NCBI GenBank assembly: GCA_035771175.1
Contig: CM069594.1
Coordinates: 13,177,670 to 13,241,669 of the forward strand
Direction of reading: 5' to 3'
Source of the DNA: Paratinospora sagittata
Lineage: Eukaryota; Streptophyta; Magnoliopsida; Ranunculales; Menispermaceae
DNA: 64,000 bases
Shown in pieces: positions 44,769-58,500 of this stretch; position 1 is the first letter of the stretch; each line of letters starts with the position of its first letter. A model generated the notes under the pieces. That model was not told where the DNA came from, made no database searches, and saw only the letters and a list, made by a program, of their open reading frames with translations. The position numbers were made by a program, and so were the translations under genes.

Positions 44769-46850
44769 AGATATCTCTCTTCATTTTTTTTCAACATTGT
44801 TGACTTTCCAAGTGCAACACAATGCTCAGATTGCTTTAGGAATGCATCAATCTCAATCGTGCATTGTAAGTTTTGTTCGGACTCTTGAACAAAGAAAATT
44901 AAATCAAGTTTCTTCCAACGGGCATCCACAGAGGAAATTGGGATAGTTCAATCTTATTGGTGACATTCAAAGATCTATGTGCCTAGGGCTATCCATGTGT
45001 TTTTCGCAACATGCATCCACAAGTAGCTCTCTTGAAATTCTTTTCTTATCAACATTCGTATTCTTTATGGATCTTGTCAAGTGCGCATTTTAATACAACC
45101 CCATGTAATTTCGTGTAAGTATGATGTTTATGGGCATGTCGCACGATGAATGACCAAACAATATTTCTTTTTTTTTCTTCGGCTTTTGCATTGAAAAAAA
45201 AAAGTTGCCCTCCCGGTCTACTGGTTATAGATGAATGGCTTACACCCCATCCACGAGCCTTGGCTATTTAAGTGATGACAAGGATGTTGGGTAAAATGTT
45301 GACTTTAATTGTATCCCCACAAAGGGAATGTTGAAAAAGCTACCTAATCTAATCGATCGAATCTTTGTTGCAGAGTCTATAAATTATACGTCCCTTTCGC
45401 TCTATCACTTGGTAGCTGCAAATATCTTACAGAGGCGAGTGGGAATATAAATATGATGAATGGGTATGTTGCAATAACATTAGAGCATGAATGGTTGTCC
45501 ATGATGATTAAAAATTCCCTTGAAAAGAGCGTAAGTGTTTCTTCAATTTTGAATGTGCACTTTCAACCCTATTAGTTGTCACATTACCCAAATGCATGTC
45601 TTGATCTGTCCAAGCTGTCACAATTTTTTTTGTTTTTTGTCAACCACTCATCTGATAAATATTCAAGGACATTCAGATAACTTTCATAGTCATTATGCAA
45701 CACTATTAGGTGTTCTTCATATTTCTCCTCTGACTCAGATTCTACGGAGACATGCCACATGCTCATAAATGTCATCCACTTATTTTTCTGGTTGAACATT
45801 GCTTTTGTTTTTGCCAACACCTTCTTATTTTTATGACAAATACATAGCAAATTTGTGACATTTGGAAAAACAAGCCTCACTGCATTCTTCAAGGCAAATT
45901 ATCTGTCTGTAATAAAAAGCTCTGGTTTTGGCCACCCTATTAGTAGATCTTTCAACTTTTCAAGTGCTCATATATAACTGTTTTCTTTCTCATTTGCAAT
46001 GAACATATGTGCAACCGAAAAAGTTAGATTAGTTGATGTAACGCCAGCTATCTCAAATAACGAATATCAACAGATATTTGTCTTCTACGTGCAACCATTA
46101 TCAAAACTTTTGGAAAACAACACAACAACTGTATTAAAACAAGGTGTGCCCAAAACAAAATCTTCACGCAATCAGTGTTTTCTTCAGACTTATGTCACTC
46201 AACATATTATTTTTTGACTAATTTGGCCATCAATTGTTACGTTTGAGACCTCCCACCATGTTCTATCAATTTATGTTTATGGCGTGCATTATATATGATC
46301 TTCAGTCTAGATACAATATCAACGTCCCTTCGTTTCAAGGTATTTAATATATCTCTAGGCTTTACTTGGCTCTAACTCATCTCAACAAGGAATTATATCT
46401 CATCCTTTGTCAATCTTCCCGCATAAGAGTGCCCTTCCATCTGTGCAGCGGCTAGATGATTATGAACTTCACAATCAACTTTTATAGTCCAATCATCACC
46501 AATAGCCGATTTTTGCCCCCATAACAAGAAAAGACAATCACACTTCGTCATTCTAGTATCGAGGACATTCTTTTTCTTTCCATGGCACTATATCTTTCTT
46601 CGGTTTATACACACCATAGCTCTCACAAACAAACTTTATTCTTGGACGCCTACCATTCGACCCCCCTAAATCTGAGCTCCTAATAATGATAACAAAGCCA
46701 TTTTTCTGCCTACCTCCCTAGTTCATGCAATCAATTCATCTCTACTTCTAAAAATCAAATCAGTAGTGAATTCATCAGTGTTGTTGTGCATTATCTCAAA
46801 GTCAATGTCACTACATTCATCGAATTCCTTGTCATTTTAATGAATTACAA
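44769..46850 (-). pseudogene. MULE/FAR1-type transposase (MULE-2), decayed
   Basis: From right to left on the minus strand: DIDFEIMHNNTDEFTTDLIF, a zinc-domain-like part with frameshifts, KVDCEVHNHLAAAQMEGHSY then AGRLTKDE (conserved MULE N-terminal block), the catalytic-region remnant FPNVTNLLCICHKNKKVLAK (CHK where the family has CRWH), VTAWTDQDMHLGNVTTNRVE then SAHSKLKKHLRSFQGN, and the C-terminal MDARWKKLDL. It ends at the gypsy LTR at 44768, where KNEERYL-like coding sequence is cut. Stops and frameshifts are numerous. A separate copy from MULE-1. Confidence 0.75.
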
Positions 46851-47235
46851 GTCAAAATTAATATTAAATACATATCTAAACAAAAATATATGTAAATAAT
46901 CAAAAAAAATTAAAAAAAAACCCAAAATGACCTGTCCTGCTGGATTTGGGCGACCAGGCCGCACAAGTCCAATTTGTGCAGCTTGGCAGGTCGAACAAAA
47001 TGGATCTATGTGACCTGGCCATCTGCACAGATCGTCGTTGTTCAGCAAGACCGCGCGTTTGAGGAGGCCAAGAAATGGATTTTAAAACCCATTTTCTTCG
47101 ATTTTTGAGTTATTTTTGGACAAAAAAAAAGTGTACAAAACTAACAAACGTACCATAAGGCATATAAAACTCCTTTTTTCTCTTGTTTTTCTTTCCATTG
47201 TCGATCATATGGCTTGCTTTGAGAAAAATCTTAGA
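46851..47235. other. Region upstream of MULE-2 with a CG-rich insert
   Basis: AT-rich, with a GC-richer block at 46930-47060 (GGCAGGTCGAACAAAATGG, GTGACCTGGCC). A comparable block with GGTTTGGTCACAC motifs lies in the intron-like part of MULE-1 (29225-29410). Confidence 0.4.
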
Positions 47236-48037
47236 GGGTGTTTGGTATGAAGTAATCTTAGAGATGGGATGAGAATCTTAAAGATTTCATATTTGTTTCA
47301 CTATTTTCATTTTTTTAGGGGTGAGAAAGTAATTTTTGAAAAAGTAAGATTCTCACTCACAATGGAAAAGTGATTCCCATGGAGATAGGTGATATTTACT
47401 TTCTGAAAGCGATTATCATGTAAAAGTTTTTTATTTCTTTAAAAAAAGGCAAAGAAAAGAAATAATAATAATAATAATAAATACTTTATTATTTGGAAAA
47501 GAAATTCCAACTTTATATTAATAATAATATTTTTATATATTTTTATGAAATATTCATTTTATTATTTTCTAAAAAAAATTATTATTATTTTTCCATCAAA
47601 ATGAATTTTTTATTTTAATAAAAACCCAATTTTATTATTTTTAATAATAATTACGTTTATTATGTTAATAAAAAATACTTTATTATTTGAAAATTATTTT
47701 TAATATGTTTATTAATAAATTTTAATTATGTATTATATTAATAAAAATTAAATTTATTATTTTTAATAAAATTAATATTTTTAATAAAATTAATATTTTT
47801 AATAAAATTAATATTTTTAATAAAATTAATATTTTTATAATAAAAATTATTTTATTATTTAAAATTTTGATGTGCTACCAAACACAGTGATGTGATATTC
47901 TTAGAAAAGTTGTGTAAGATTCTCATACGTAACCAAACACAATAATATAATATTCTTATTTTCAGATTCTCATCAATCACTTTCTCAAAAATCTGATTCT
48001 CATTCACATCTAAAGATTATTGCGTACCAAATGTAAC
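47236..48037. mobile_element. MITE-like element, about 800 bp, very AT-rich
   Basis: Left end GGGTGTTTGGTATG and right end (reverse complement GTTACATTTGGTACG) form inverted repeats. The flanks CTTAGAG and ATTAGAG are similar (6 of 7), suggesting a decayed target duplication. The interior repeats GATTCTCA-type blocks near both ends. No coding sequence. Confidence 0.6.
47755..47850. repeat. Tandem repeat, 19-20-bp unit
   Basis: Four to five units of TTTTTAATAAAATTAATA inside the MITE-like element. Confidence 0.9.
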
Positions 48038-49547
48038 ATTAGAGTTTAACACTTTCACCACTTTCCAAAACCAATCAAAAATGCTTTCGAACACTTGTAA
48101 ATGCTTTCAAGATAATAAATGGTGAAAGCATAAGATTTTATTCTTAGAAAACAAAAAAACCACAAGATTGAAGATGGAAAGGCACATAAGCGTGGTTGAG
48201 GGAAGGATGGGTGGATGAAGAGAAAAAGGGAGGGTTCAGGGTGGTTTTATAATGTCCTTTTTAGTAAATTTGCATAAGGACATTTTTATCTTTTTATTTT
48301 TTTTTTAATTTAGATGGGTAGAAAGAGTAAATGATGGGTTGATTTAGCAACCTTTGAAAATTAACTTTAAGCACAAAAAAGCTTCACCAACAATTACTAA
48401 ACCGATAGCTGCTTTTTTACATAGCTTCTACTACGAAAAAGGAGTAACATGATTAAGCAAGGAAATATGAGCACTTTAAATTTAATTGAAAGTTAAGATA
48501 TTGATAAGCTTAATTGAACATTAAAGGTCTCGACTACTACTATTTACACTGATTATTGACTTACCATTAATACTTGTTAATCAACATGCCTACTTCACTT
48601 GTCAAAACTTGTGAATAATTTTCCTTGCACATCATTCAGTTCTATAAATATACTCTCCGAGAAGGGTAGGCAAGCAAGCGGTAACATCCTTACCACTTAT
48701 CTTCCCTTCTTGTTAAACTATGGCATATTAATACACATATATTAGGGGCATTTTAGGTCAGTCCAAGTTTCTCGCTACAGAGTAAAAAACAAGCAAAGGC
48801 TGGTTAAGATTAAAAGAAGCAAAATGTAAGAGCAAGCAAACATTTTTAATTATTTTGGTCTTTGACCCCCAATGTCCTCGCTAACCCCTTTGCGGGGACA
48901 AAACTATTCTAGAGTTAAAAATGGTACGCGACATTAAGCAGTCCCTCCCTAGAGTGGGCACATAAGCATGGGCACAAATTCGGACTCGAAACAAAAACCA
49001 CGTCCCTCAACCACAGCCTATACTTCGTTCTGCAACCAACGAGACTATCCAACTTTGGGTGCAAGCAAAACATTTTTAAACCAGTGCTAGCAGTAGTGAA
49101 GTATTTTTCACAGCTATAAACTGTGGTATATACACAAATATCCCACCTGGGGTTGTAGTACTACAAACAGTTATTATTTTTGCAGAGGCTAGAGCATCTT
49201 GCATCATAAGAGCGCAGTTTCCAAAACAGCAAGAACTGAATAGCTTAAGCATAAGAAGCCATTCATTCTCCAGTACAATCCACAATTACTTATACTGTAC
49301 TGGAGAAAGTACCTAGTTAATACAGCAAGCACACTACTGAAATGACAAAAAAGATCCAGCACTGCACTGCACTGCAAAGCCAGAATTTTATTTTCCTTGC
49401 TAACACCAAATCCACAATGCAAAGTGAAATGTTAATCTATTAATGACAAGTATTACAGATGCAAGACACCCATGATGTTAAACTTGCAAAAACTCAAGAA
49501 TTCAAAATCGTAGCAGATTTTTGGGGGCACTGTAACAGCATCACATC
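48038..49547. other. Region downstream of MIC10; contains its 3' UTR
   Basis: No coding sequence recognised. On the minus strand AATAAA occurs at 49387-49392, about 155 bp after the MIC10 stop, a plausible poly(A) signal. A CTATAAATA box lies on the plus strand near 48641, but nothing recognisable follows it. Confidence 0.45.
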
Positions 49548-49562
49548 TCACTCCTGCTCACC
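49548..49562 (-). CDS. MIC10: MIC10 coding exon 3 (15 nt)
   Basis: After the acceptor GTACCATTCCAG the frame reads GEQE and then TGA. The frame fits exon 2 (phase 0) and the short acidic tail fits the family, but with only 15 coding bases transcript evidence is needed. Confidence 0.6.
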   Translation of the reverse strand, partial: GEQE

Positions 49563-52500
49563 CTGGAATGGTACAAATAAAAAGTGATAAATAAAAATCA
49601 CTTGAAAGGAACCTAGATAACTTATTCACAATTTCATTAAAGAACCAACGTCCTCATTACTCGCCACACAACAGAAATGAGGCACAAAAGATGAAGAGAA
49701 TACACATCATTAAGTCAAGTAAAAAAAATCTTAATGTCATTAATCAGTTGAATAGTACTGAAAAATTGTAGGTGTAATGGTGTATGGTGCAAGTGTTTTT
49801 CTACACATCAGCCTTTCATTCAAATACAAATGCATTTTTCTAAACCAAATTTTAATATTTCACTTCCATAATAATATTCAAGCCTTCAAGGTGCTTAAAG
49901 GTTGAAACGCAGATACTCTTTGTAAAAGTGATGAAAAAAGCAGTATCATTCGTCTATCCAATACTAGGGATCCCAGAACATAGTGAACATAACATTGTCT
50001 AAGTACCCAAATCCAAATTTTGAGACATTTTTAGCCGAGTCCCCATATCCTAAAATTTGAAAATGAACAAGTCGCCCCCCAAGAGAACATATTCAGTTGG
50101 GAGTTCACTTCAAGAAATTGTCAAATTCCTCTAATTTCCATGTCGGTCAAATAGCCTAGGCATTGCCTTGACACCTTGACAACACTGTTTAATTCAGTGC
50201 CTAATCCACCCTTCTTGGGAGATGGGTCAAATCCAAGTTTCAGTTTTCCCTAAACCCATGCAAGTCATTAGCCTCCCGCATCTTGAAATTTCAAATTATC
50301 CTTGTCCATAAACCATATCAATATCAACACAGCCATCCTCCCTATCTCTATTCCCACTTCTTGCCACTGACATCATAATGCTTCTAACAACTAAGAGTTA
50401 CCATAGTCAAAATTGCAACCAAAGGAATGAAAATGAAGATGCGGAGAAATTTCAAAGAACAAAAATAAAAAAAACAAAAATTTGGGGTTCTTTTAAATTA
50501 TCGGGATAAAAAAGCCCAAGGGAAGGGATGAGATCAAAGCCCTTAGAACCAGGTGATAACCCATTGGAGAAATAGACATTTTTAGTGATCTACAAGTCAA
50601 ACATAACGAGTAAACAGTTCGCGCTGAATGGAAAACCATTATAGAAAGAGAAACAGAATTTGTGATCTATAGGTCAAACATTATGGGTAAAATTGTTCAA
50701 AGCCAGTTTTAATCAAAATCAAAGGTGCTAAGCAGCACAAACTTTACCAACTTTCTGAGTCTAAGGTTGTCATAGAATGACACTCAAGGTTGGAAGGCTT
50801 AACACCCTTTTGGTGACTCGAGAAAATGGTAATCATAATTTTGATAGGAAGCTGCAAGTGCATGGGATCAATATTGGACAAACTTGTGCAACTTAGCAAA
50901 AGAGACTTTCATAGAGAATTTCACTTTCCAAATGATAATGGATGGAATAAACACATGGACTAGAGAAGCTTCTATATATGACCTTCAGCACAGTCCAATT
51001 TAATAAATATATGGATCTGGACAGAAGATATATAACCAGACTTGGTTTAAATCAAGGTGTGGAGTGTATATAACCTGATACAATTTGTCTTAACATTATT
51101 TGAAATGGCAAAACGTGAACATGATAAGTCCATTCCTTATCTAATCCAAACCCAATCTATAGGCACCCATTGCATTGATATATAAACAATGGATCCAACC
51201 AACAATATAAAAATAACTATATGCATAACATGATGTTTATAAACCAATGAAAAAACTGTTAAGCCAACAATTTCGAAATGTTCAATTGTAGACTAGCTTG
51301 ATCATTTTTTTGTTAAATTACGAATAAACCCAAAGCTATACCACCGATTAGGTAGATGCCCAATAATACACCTAAATTGATAAATAACACAGAATTGGAG
51401 TTCCCTAACTACCTTCAAATTGCTTAAGCACTAAATTGTGTTTAAATGTAAGTAAAATTACAAAACTTGATCCAAGTTAGGTAAAAAAAAAAATAAAAAT
51501 AATTTCCCTACTCCAAAAAAAAAAAAAAAAATTTTACATTTTACAAATGTTGAGTTATAAAATATCCATGCAAGTTTTGGTTTTTACTACACTGTACGAG
51601 CATGTGCATTGCAACTTGCACGTGGGTAGTTTAATATATTGCTTAAATTAATAATAAAAGAACTACATAATTTATTATTAAAAAATAGTATTAATGAAAA
51701 ATTATTAATAGAAATAATATAAATAATTGGTTAAAATTTGGTTGGTGGGGGTAATGCCTTATGAGAAGTGGAAAGATAGAAAGAGAAAACATGATCTTGG
51801 AATAAAAGAAGATGAAATGAGAAATATGGATTGAAATGAGAAATGGTGGTGTGCCTACCAAAAAAAAAGAAAGAAAGAAATTAAGAAAATAAGTTTTTCT
51901 TAAATTTACTACACTACCATGATTACTTTATAATAGCTTAAATATTATTAAAACTACATGCAGATAATTTTGGAAGCATTGGCAAAAAAGGGCTTCACTG
52001 TGAACTTTAAGTATTCCCTTTAAATACAAGGTAGTTAACATCTTAATTGAAGTTCAATATTGAGTCAAATAAATAAAACTAAAGAGACAACATAAAAAGA
52101 ATGAAACCAATTTTAAGGATGCCTAATATCGACCTAAAATACAAAAGAATATACAAAGTGAGATGTAAAGGTAGAACCTCTAAAAAAACTATGCAAAAAT
52201 TTGGCCTTTTCTTTAAAAGTTTTAACTTCTAGGTATGATAGAGCTTAGTCTCTAGGCTCTTTTAGAGCTTTTGAAAGTAAGGATGCAAATTTTGGAAAAA
52301 TCTCATAGCATTTAGTTGCAAGCAAGGATCTGCTTGACCGGGACTTTTATCAATTTAAATGTCCCAATGCATCATTTATATTCCTAATTGCCTAACAGAG
52401 GACCCCAAGATAAAGATGCCTTACGTTTTCAGAAAACACAAGCCTGATTCTCTCAATTTACAATACACAAGTCATACTAATTTCAGAAACCATGGGCTTG

Positions 52501-55500
52501 GACTGGAATATGTAAAATCGAAAATTCTTTGACAGAAATTGAAACATTGACAAAGTTAGCGAATAGAAATGAAAAACAAGTAAATATTACCTGAGGAGTT
52601 TGTGCAACTTTAGGAGGTGTCCACACTGGAAGAGACCCACCAAATTTGTGAGAACACTCAGTGTAGGCGGATCCAATACCTATACCAGCACCAAAAGCAA
52701 TAGACGCCCACCTTGTCACAGGACTCCCTGTTTCCAAGAACAGAATAAGTGGATCAATTCAATATGAAAATGAACCAAGGAGCTTCAGAAAATGTTTTCA
52801 TAATCCAATGACTAAAGCATTCACATGAAGCATCAAACACTGTTGCCTAGCCCAAGTCTAGATGAAGGTTGGGCTAGGTTTTCATAATCCAATGACTAAA
52901 GCATTCACGTGAAGTATCTAACACTGTTGCCTTGCCCAAGTCCAGATGAAGGTTAGGTTAGGAATTTAGGATTGCCAATGAAAAGAGATGGCACATTCTC
53001 CCAGCAATCCCAACCCTCTCTTTGAGATTGATTTGAACAAAGGAACACAATTGTTCCAGGAATCAGGGAAATTTAATATTAGAATCTATAGATCATGAAT
53101 AAGCTCAGCTTCTAGCTTTTGACAAAGATAGCTATGGACTAAATAATAATATAGTAGCTTGGCAACATTTTTCATGTATAGCAATCAGATCTAACTAAAT
53201 GCAACTATAAATATTACTGCTCGGTTGTTTGATGAGTGTGCAGTAGCAGTAACTCAAAACATTAAAACATCTTTCAAGTTTCAAGCAAGAAATATTAAAA
53301 CTGAAAATTGCTTAAAAGAGAAAATCAATTTATATGCATTTTTCTTGTCTGTATGCAGGTGCATACAGCAAGAATGAAAGAGAGATCTAAGTCACATTAC
53401 AAGTCAAATTGTCTAGTTCGTTGAACTGCTATTCAACAAAATGACTGCATTGAAAAATTAAATACTTAACTTGTAATTTGATTGCAATAACCCAGAATTT
53501 TAGATCTTAATAGAAACTAGGGTCAAATAAGCCCCCACATTCAGTATGTTTTACTGTCAAATTCCAGCTAAAACCAACCTTCTGTTCCATTGTCATTTTG
53601 TCATTTTCAGAACTTAAGAGCAATATTCTGCTATAACAACTTAACACCCATATCAAGGAAGCACTGGATGTCTCTTCATTCTGCATTCAAGATTACACCA
53701 TTGGAAAACCTATGATACCAAGATTTGGGTACAGGTAAAGGTGTGAAACAAACCCGTGGACCAAAAACCCAGCCGACCCCAACTCAACCTGCTCAAGTTC
53801 AAGCAGGTTTTCTCAAATAATACGGGGTTAATCGGGGTTGTAAATTTAACAACTGGAAAGTTGGGTTAAATTGTCTGGTTCAAGTATTTGAACCTGACCC
53901 GCCCAATTTTTAACTAGAAATTTAGATATTTAGAATAACATACACACCCAGCCCTTACTATAAAGATCATTGTAGGCCTCAAATCTTACATTGTAGTGTG
54001 CCAGAGAACTGCAAACCTATTCATGATAATTTTATACCAAGAAGCTTAACTCTTAAGCTCTTACAATAATTTTATACAAAGAAGCTCAACTTTTAAGCTC
54101 TTACATCATCCTAAATCCTAAGGCGCGACACCTTGGGGCTGGTAACAGAAGTTTGAAAACCTCCTAATCTTAAGTTGCAATTATTTCTCATTGTAGGCTT
54201 AAGTTTGAGGTGGAAGAGGGGAAGGGAGGGAGGGGTAGGGGAGCCCCTTCTTTAGTCTTACATCTAGGACAAGGGAGGGGAGTTCTTCATACTTAAGCCC
54301 CATTCCTACTATTTCTTCGTTGGTTCCACTAGGATCTAGAGCATATTTTATGTATCTTTTTCCTTATTTTTGAAGCAAACGTTTTTGTTTTTTGCTTTGT
54401 TTAAATTTTGATAAGAAAGATAATTGTACAAGTTGGGGAGGAACATGTACAATAATCCACAAATTACGCCAAAATTTTTAACTAGCTCTAAGAAACTAGC
54501 TTCACTTTTGTCATAATCGGATAATCCAATTGAGTGAAAAGCTAAAAGCCTAAGACAAGATTTTTGATGGGATAAACAACTTTATATCAGCGGGCTTCTT
54601 GGCTTCTCTATTACAATGCTTGACAACCCATTTTGTGTTTCGACTTCATATTTTCTAAGATGAGAAGAAATAGATGAATAATTTTCCAAGGGTGAAGAAG
54701 TTTTTCCTTTTTGCCCAAATCATTTAGATTCAAGGAATCAGCTTGGATAACTATATTCTCTAGACCTCCTAAGCTAGTTGCTAAAACCACCTCTTCAAAC
54801 AAAGCTTGTGCCTTTGCTTCCACTGACAAGTAGAAAGAAACACTAGCATAAGGAATAAGGAGGGAGCCTTTCCAGTCTCTTGAGAATGCCTCCAAAGCTT
54901 GATTTGATGCTAGAATGTGAGCCACCAGAGTTGAGAGAAAACCAGCCAAACTATGGGGAGCGCTAGCTCACTTCTTTAGAAATAATCTCTTCCCAGATTA
55001 CTAGAAAATCCCACCGTCTTGCAACAAACATAGCCCACTTGGAACATCTCATCATCTTTTTCCATAGAATCCCACTTGCTTCGGACTTCATTGATAATTT
55101 CTTTCATAACACCATTTATTGGTGTAGCACTTGATTGCAATCTTCTCAAGTTTCTTTCCCACCAAATGTAATGCATTAGTACATTAAAGCCAGCTTCATT
55201 AATCTTTCAATGGAAAAATCTTTCCCACCTGTTTCAAGATCCATCTTCCTTCTCGTTCCCAACTTCTTTGTTTCTCCTTACTAAACTACAAAGTCTTAAG
55301 ATTTCTTGCCAAATCTATTTGGAAATGGGCATTGGAAGAATAGGTTTCACTGCCACATGAACACAAGGGGCAAGTGTGATCCACTTGAATGCCAAAGCCT
55401 CTTTAGCCTTGCCAACAGCTGGAAGTCTCCCCAAAGTTAATCTCCATGTAGCATAGTCGTATGGATATTTCCAGAAAACCAAATTAGCTCTTTCCAAATA

Positions 55501-58500
55501 TTGGTATATCTCTTTAATATCACAATTTTCCACGCTAAAACTACCGTGAAGATTCCACTAGATATATCAATCTGCCTTCAGACCACCTAGGGCGCCTTTT
55601 TAAGCTATGTAGCTCGTCCTGTCCTTCAACAAGTCAAGATTTTCAAGCCATCATTGATGCAAATCAATTCAACCAGTCAAGATTAACCACAAATGGATTC
55701 AAATTGGTTTTGAATCACCATACCTATTGTAGCGCCCTAGAAATGATTTCATCTAGCCCGTAACCCGTTTGTGTCATGCCCAAACTCTATGTTTTTGCCT
55801 TGTTGTTTGCCTTGGTTGTTTGATTGTGTGTTTGATGGTTTATGCATGTTATTTCGAATGTTTTCGCGTTGATTGACGATAAATTTATGTTGGGAGCGTC
55901 AAATGGACTGGGGGATGTTAGAATCAAGTCTGGCACGTGTTTTTACATTGAAAACGCCTATCTAAACGTGAAATTTCGATGTGTATCAAGCGCACAATGT
56001 CGAAATGAAATCCAAAATTTTGAGTAACCATGGAACGAGCTCCATGAGTGATGGAACGAGCTTCATGGAGTGCCCGAAACGAGTGTTTTCGCGTGGTTCT
56101 ATGTCGTGGAATGGGTACGCGAATTCTCGGGATGATCGGAGGTTCGTCGGGTGTCGAAACGGGCGGAAAACGAGGCCCAAGGACCGTGGAGAGAGCTCAG
56201 TGGGCAGAGGAGCGCGCTCCATGGGCGGCCAAAACCCAAAAAATGCCAAGTTAAGAGGAGCGCACTCCACCGAATGGAGGAGCGCACTCCATGAGGAAAA
56301 TGCCCACACTCCTTGGGTGAAAAAAATTGAGTTTTCGAAAATTGAACGGAGGAGCGCACTCCCCCAAATGGAGGAGCGCACTCCCCCAAATGGAGGAGCG
56401 CGCTCCATGGGAAAAACAGCCGCGCTCCTTGGTCAAAAAAAAAAGCGAAGGCACAGAGGAGCGAGGGCATGGAGCGAGGGCACTTTTAGTGGAGCGCACT
56501 CTATGGCCTGAAACCCAGAAAAATTCAATTTTTGGCAGTTTTTGCAAGTCTTTTTGTGTGGGCCCAAAAGTAACTACTTCAGCAAAGTATACCCATTTTG
56601 AGCTCATTTGCACGGTTTTGAGCTTGGAAAGAGGAGAAAGAGGAGGAGAGGAGAAGAGGAGAAGAAAGGGGAAAAGCTAGGGTTCTTGGGGATCTTGCTC
56701 AAATCCCACCCAAAGTGAGTATGATTTCCCATTTTCTTCCTAGTTTCTCTTTGTAGATGGGTTTATGAACTTGATTTTGACCTAAGGGAGGGTGTTGACC
56801 ACGGTTTTGAAGCGACCCTAACCTAGGGTTCACTGATTTTCAGCCATTCATGGTTGTTTATGGTTGATCCTACCCTCTAAGACCTAGATCTACACTTGGA
56901 ATGCATTTTGCATGAACTTCACCACGTTTTTGGTGGTGTAAAGGGTTAGGGTTTTGTGTGAAATTCTTAGGAACGTGGTGTATGCTACTGATTTGGGCTC
57001 CTTGATGGATTTGGAACCCAATGACACCATTTTACCCAATTTTTAGCAAAAAATTGGTGGATCTAGTGTAAAGACCTAAACCCTAGAACTCAAACTTAGG
57101 GATTTCGGTTGGGCTTGCATGTCAACTATGTTCGATAAGTGGCTGATCCTAGTTGATTGATGGTGGTGTTCAGTATTTTTATCCATCGGAAACTCAAGTT
57201 GTAGTGTAAATCGGCCTAGGGCTTGATTTTCGGGATTTTGCCCAAATTAGGGCTTTTGACCTAAACCAAGTCAATTGATCAAATTGACTTGGGGATTATC
57301 TAATTGGACCTAAATTGAGTGGAATCATAGGTTTAGAATGTTTTAACCTATGTTAATTTTGTATGACTTAGTGCAATTTGGCTCTATGCCTATTGTAGAG
57401 ATTTTTTCCAAATTGGGTCATATGCCATGCATTGATTTGAATTGAGGAATTGACTTGATTATAATCAATTTTGCATGGTTTTGAATGGTTTGGCTTGTGT
57501 TAAGATTGAATGACCTAGACTAAGTGATTGTCTTAGTTTTGGGGAATTAGCCTTATCCGTGGCTTGACACGGATGTTGAGGTTGATCATGAGATGGGAGA
57601 CTCATAGTGGGAATTAGATGCACATGGACTTATTGGATTAGGAATTGGTCATGATGATTGATATATGTGCATGAATCTATGGTTTACAGGATCTTGTGTT
57701 GCATTGGGATTCGTGTAGGCCGTGTGTGGATAGCTTGTTTCGTGGCATTGGTTGTGAGTAGTTGTTCACTTTGTTTATCACTTGTGTCATCATATTCATT
57801 TATACTTTTATGTTGAAAGTCATGAATATCATTATGAAATGCATGTGTTTACTATGTTTTGAAATGACATGCATAGAGGGTTCTAGAAGGCTTTGGATGT
57901 TTCCAAGCTAAGTTGTCTCTAGATAGTGAGTATCTAGAAGGCTTGAGTAATTACCAAGCTAACTTGTCTCTAGAAGTAGAAATGACATACCCCAATTTAG
58001 GGAGGATCATTGCACTTGCGAGTGAATGATCTCTATGTTAGCTGTACCCCAATTAAGGGAGGATCATGAGTTGATCTCTACAGCAAGGAAATGATGTGGC
58101 AATGAGGAAATGACATACCTCGATTAAGGGAGGATCATGTCACTTACGAGTGAATGATCTCTATGTCAGTTGTACCCCAATGAGGGAGGGCCATGTTGGT
58201 CTCTACAGCAGGAAAATGATGATGGAAAATGAATGGATTTGAAATGCATGAAAATGGTGGATGCTTATTTTACTATGTGTCTTATGATTCACATACTTAT
58301 GAGCATTATTTCATGCATGTGCATATATGACTTTATTGATTTATAATTGATGACATAATTGGACACTATTCACTAGGCACCGTTGGCTCACACTTTCACT
58401 CTTTTTTCAGGTTCTACTGACAAAGGCAAGGGCAAGGGTATAGCCTTCTCTTGAGAGTTAGCTACTGCAGAAGCTAGGGACATCCTGATGTGAGTCTATG

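Noticed and set aside
48641..49050. TATA-like box suggesting another plus-strand gene
   Set aside because: No ORF, exon structure or similarity follows it.
55981..56680. Overlapping ORFs of 110-176 codons on both strands
   Set aside because: They run through the GC-rich palindrome array of the solo LTR, read similarly in several frames, and show no domain.
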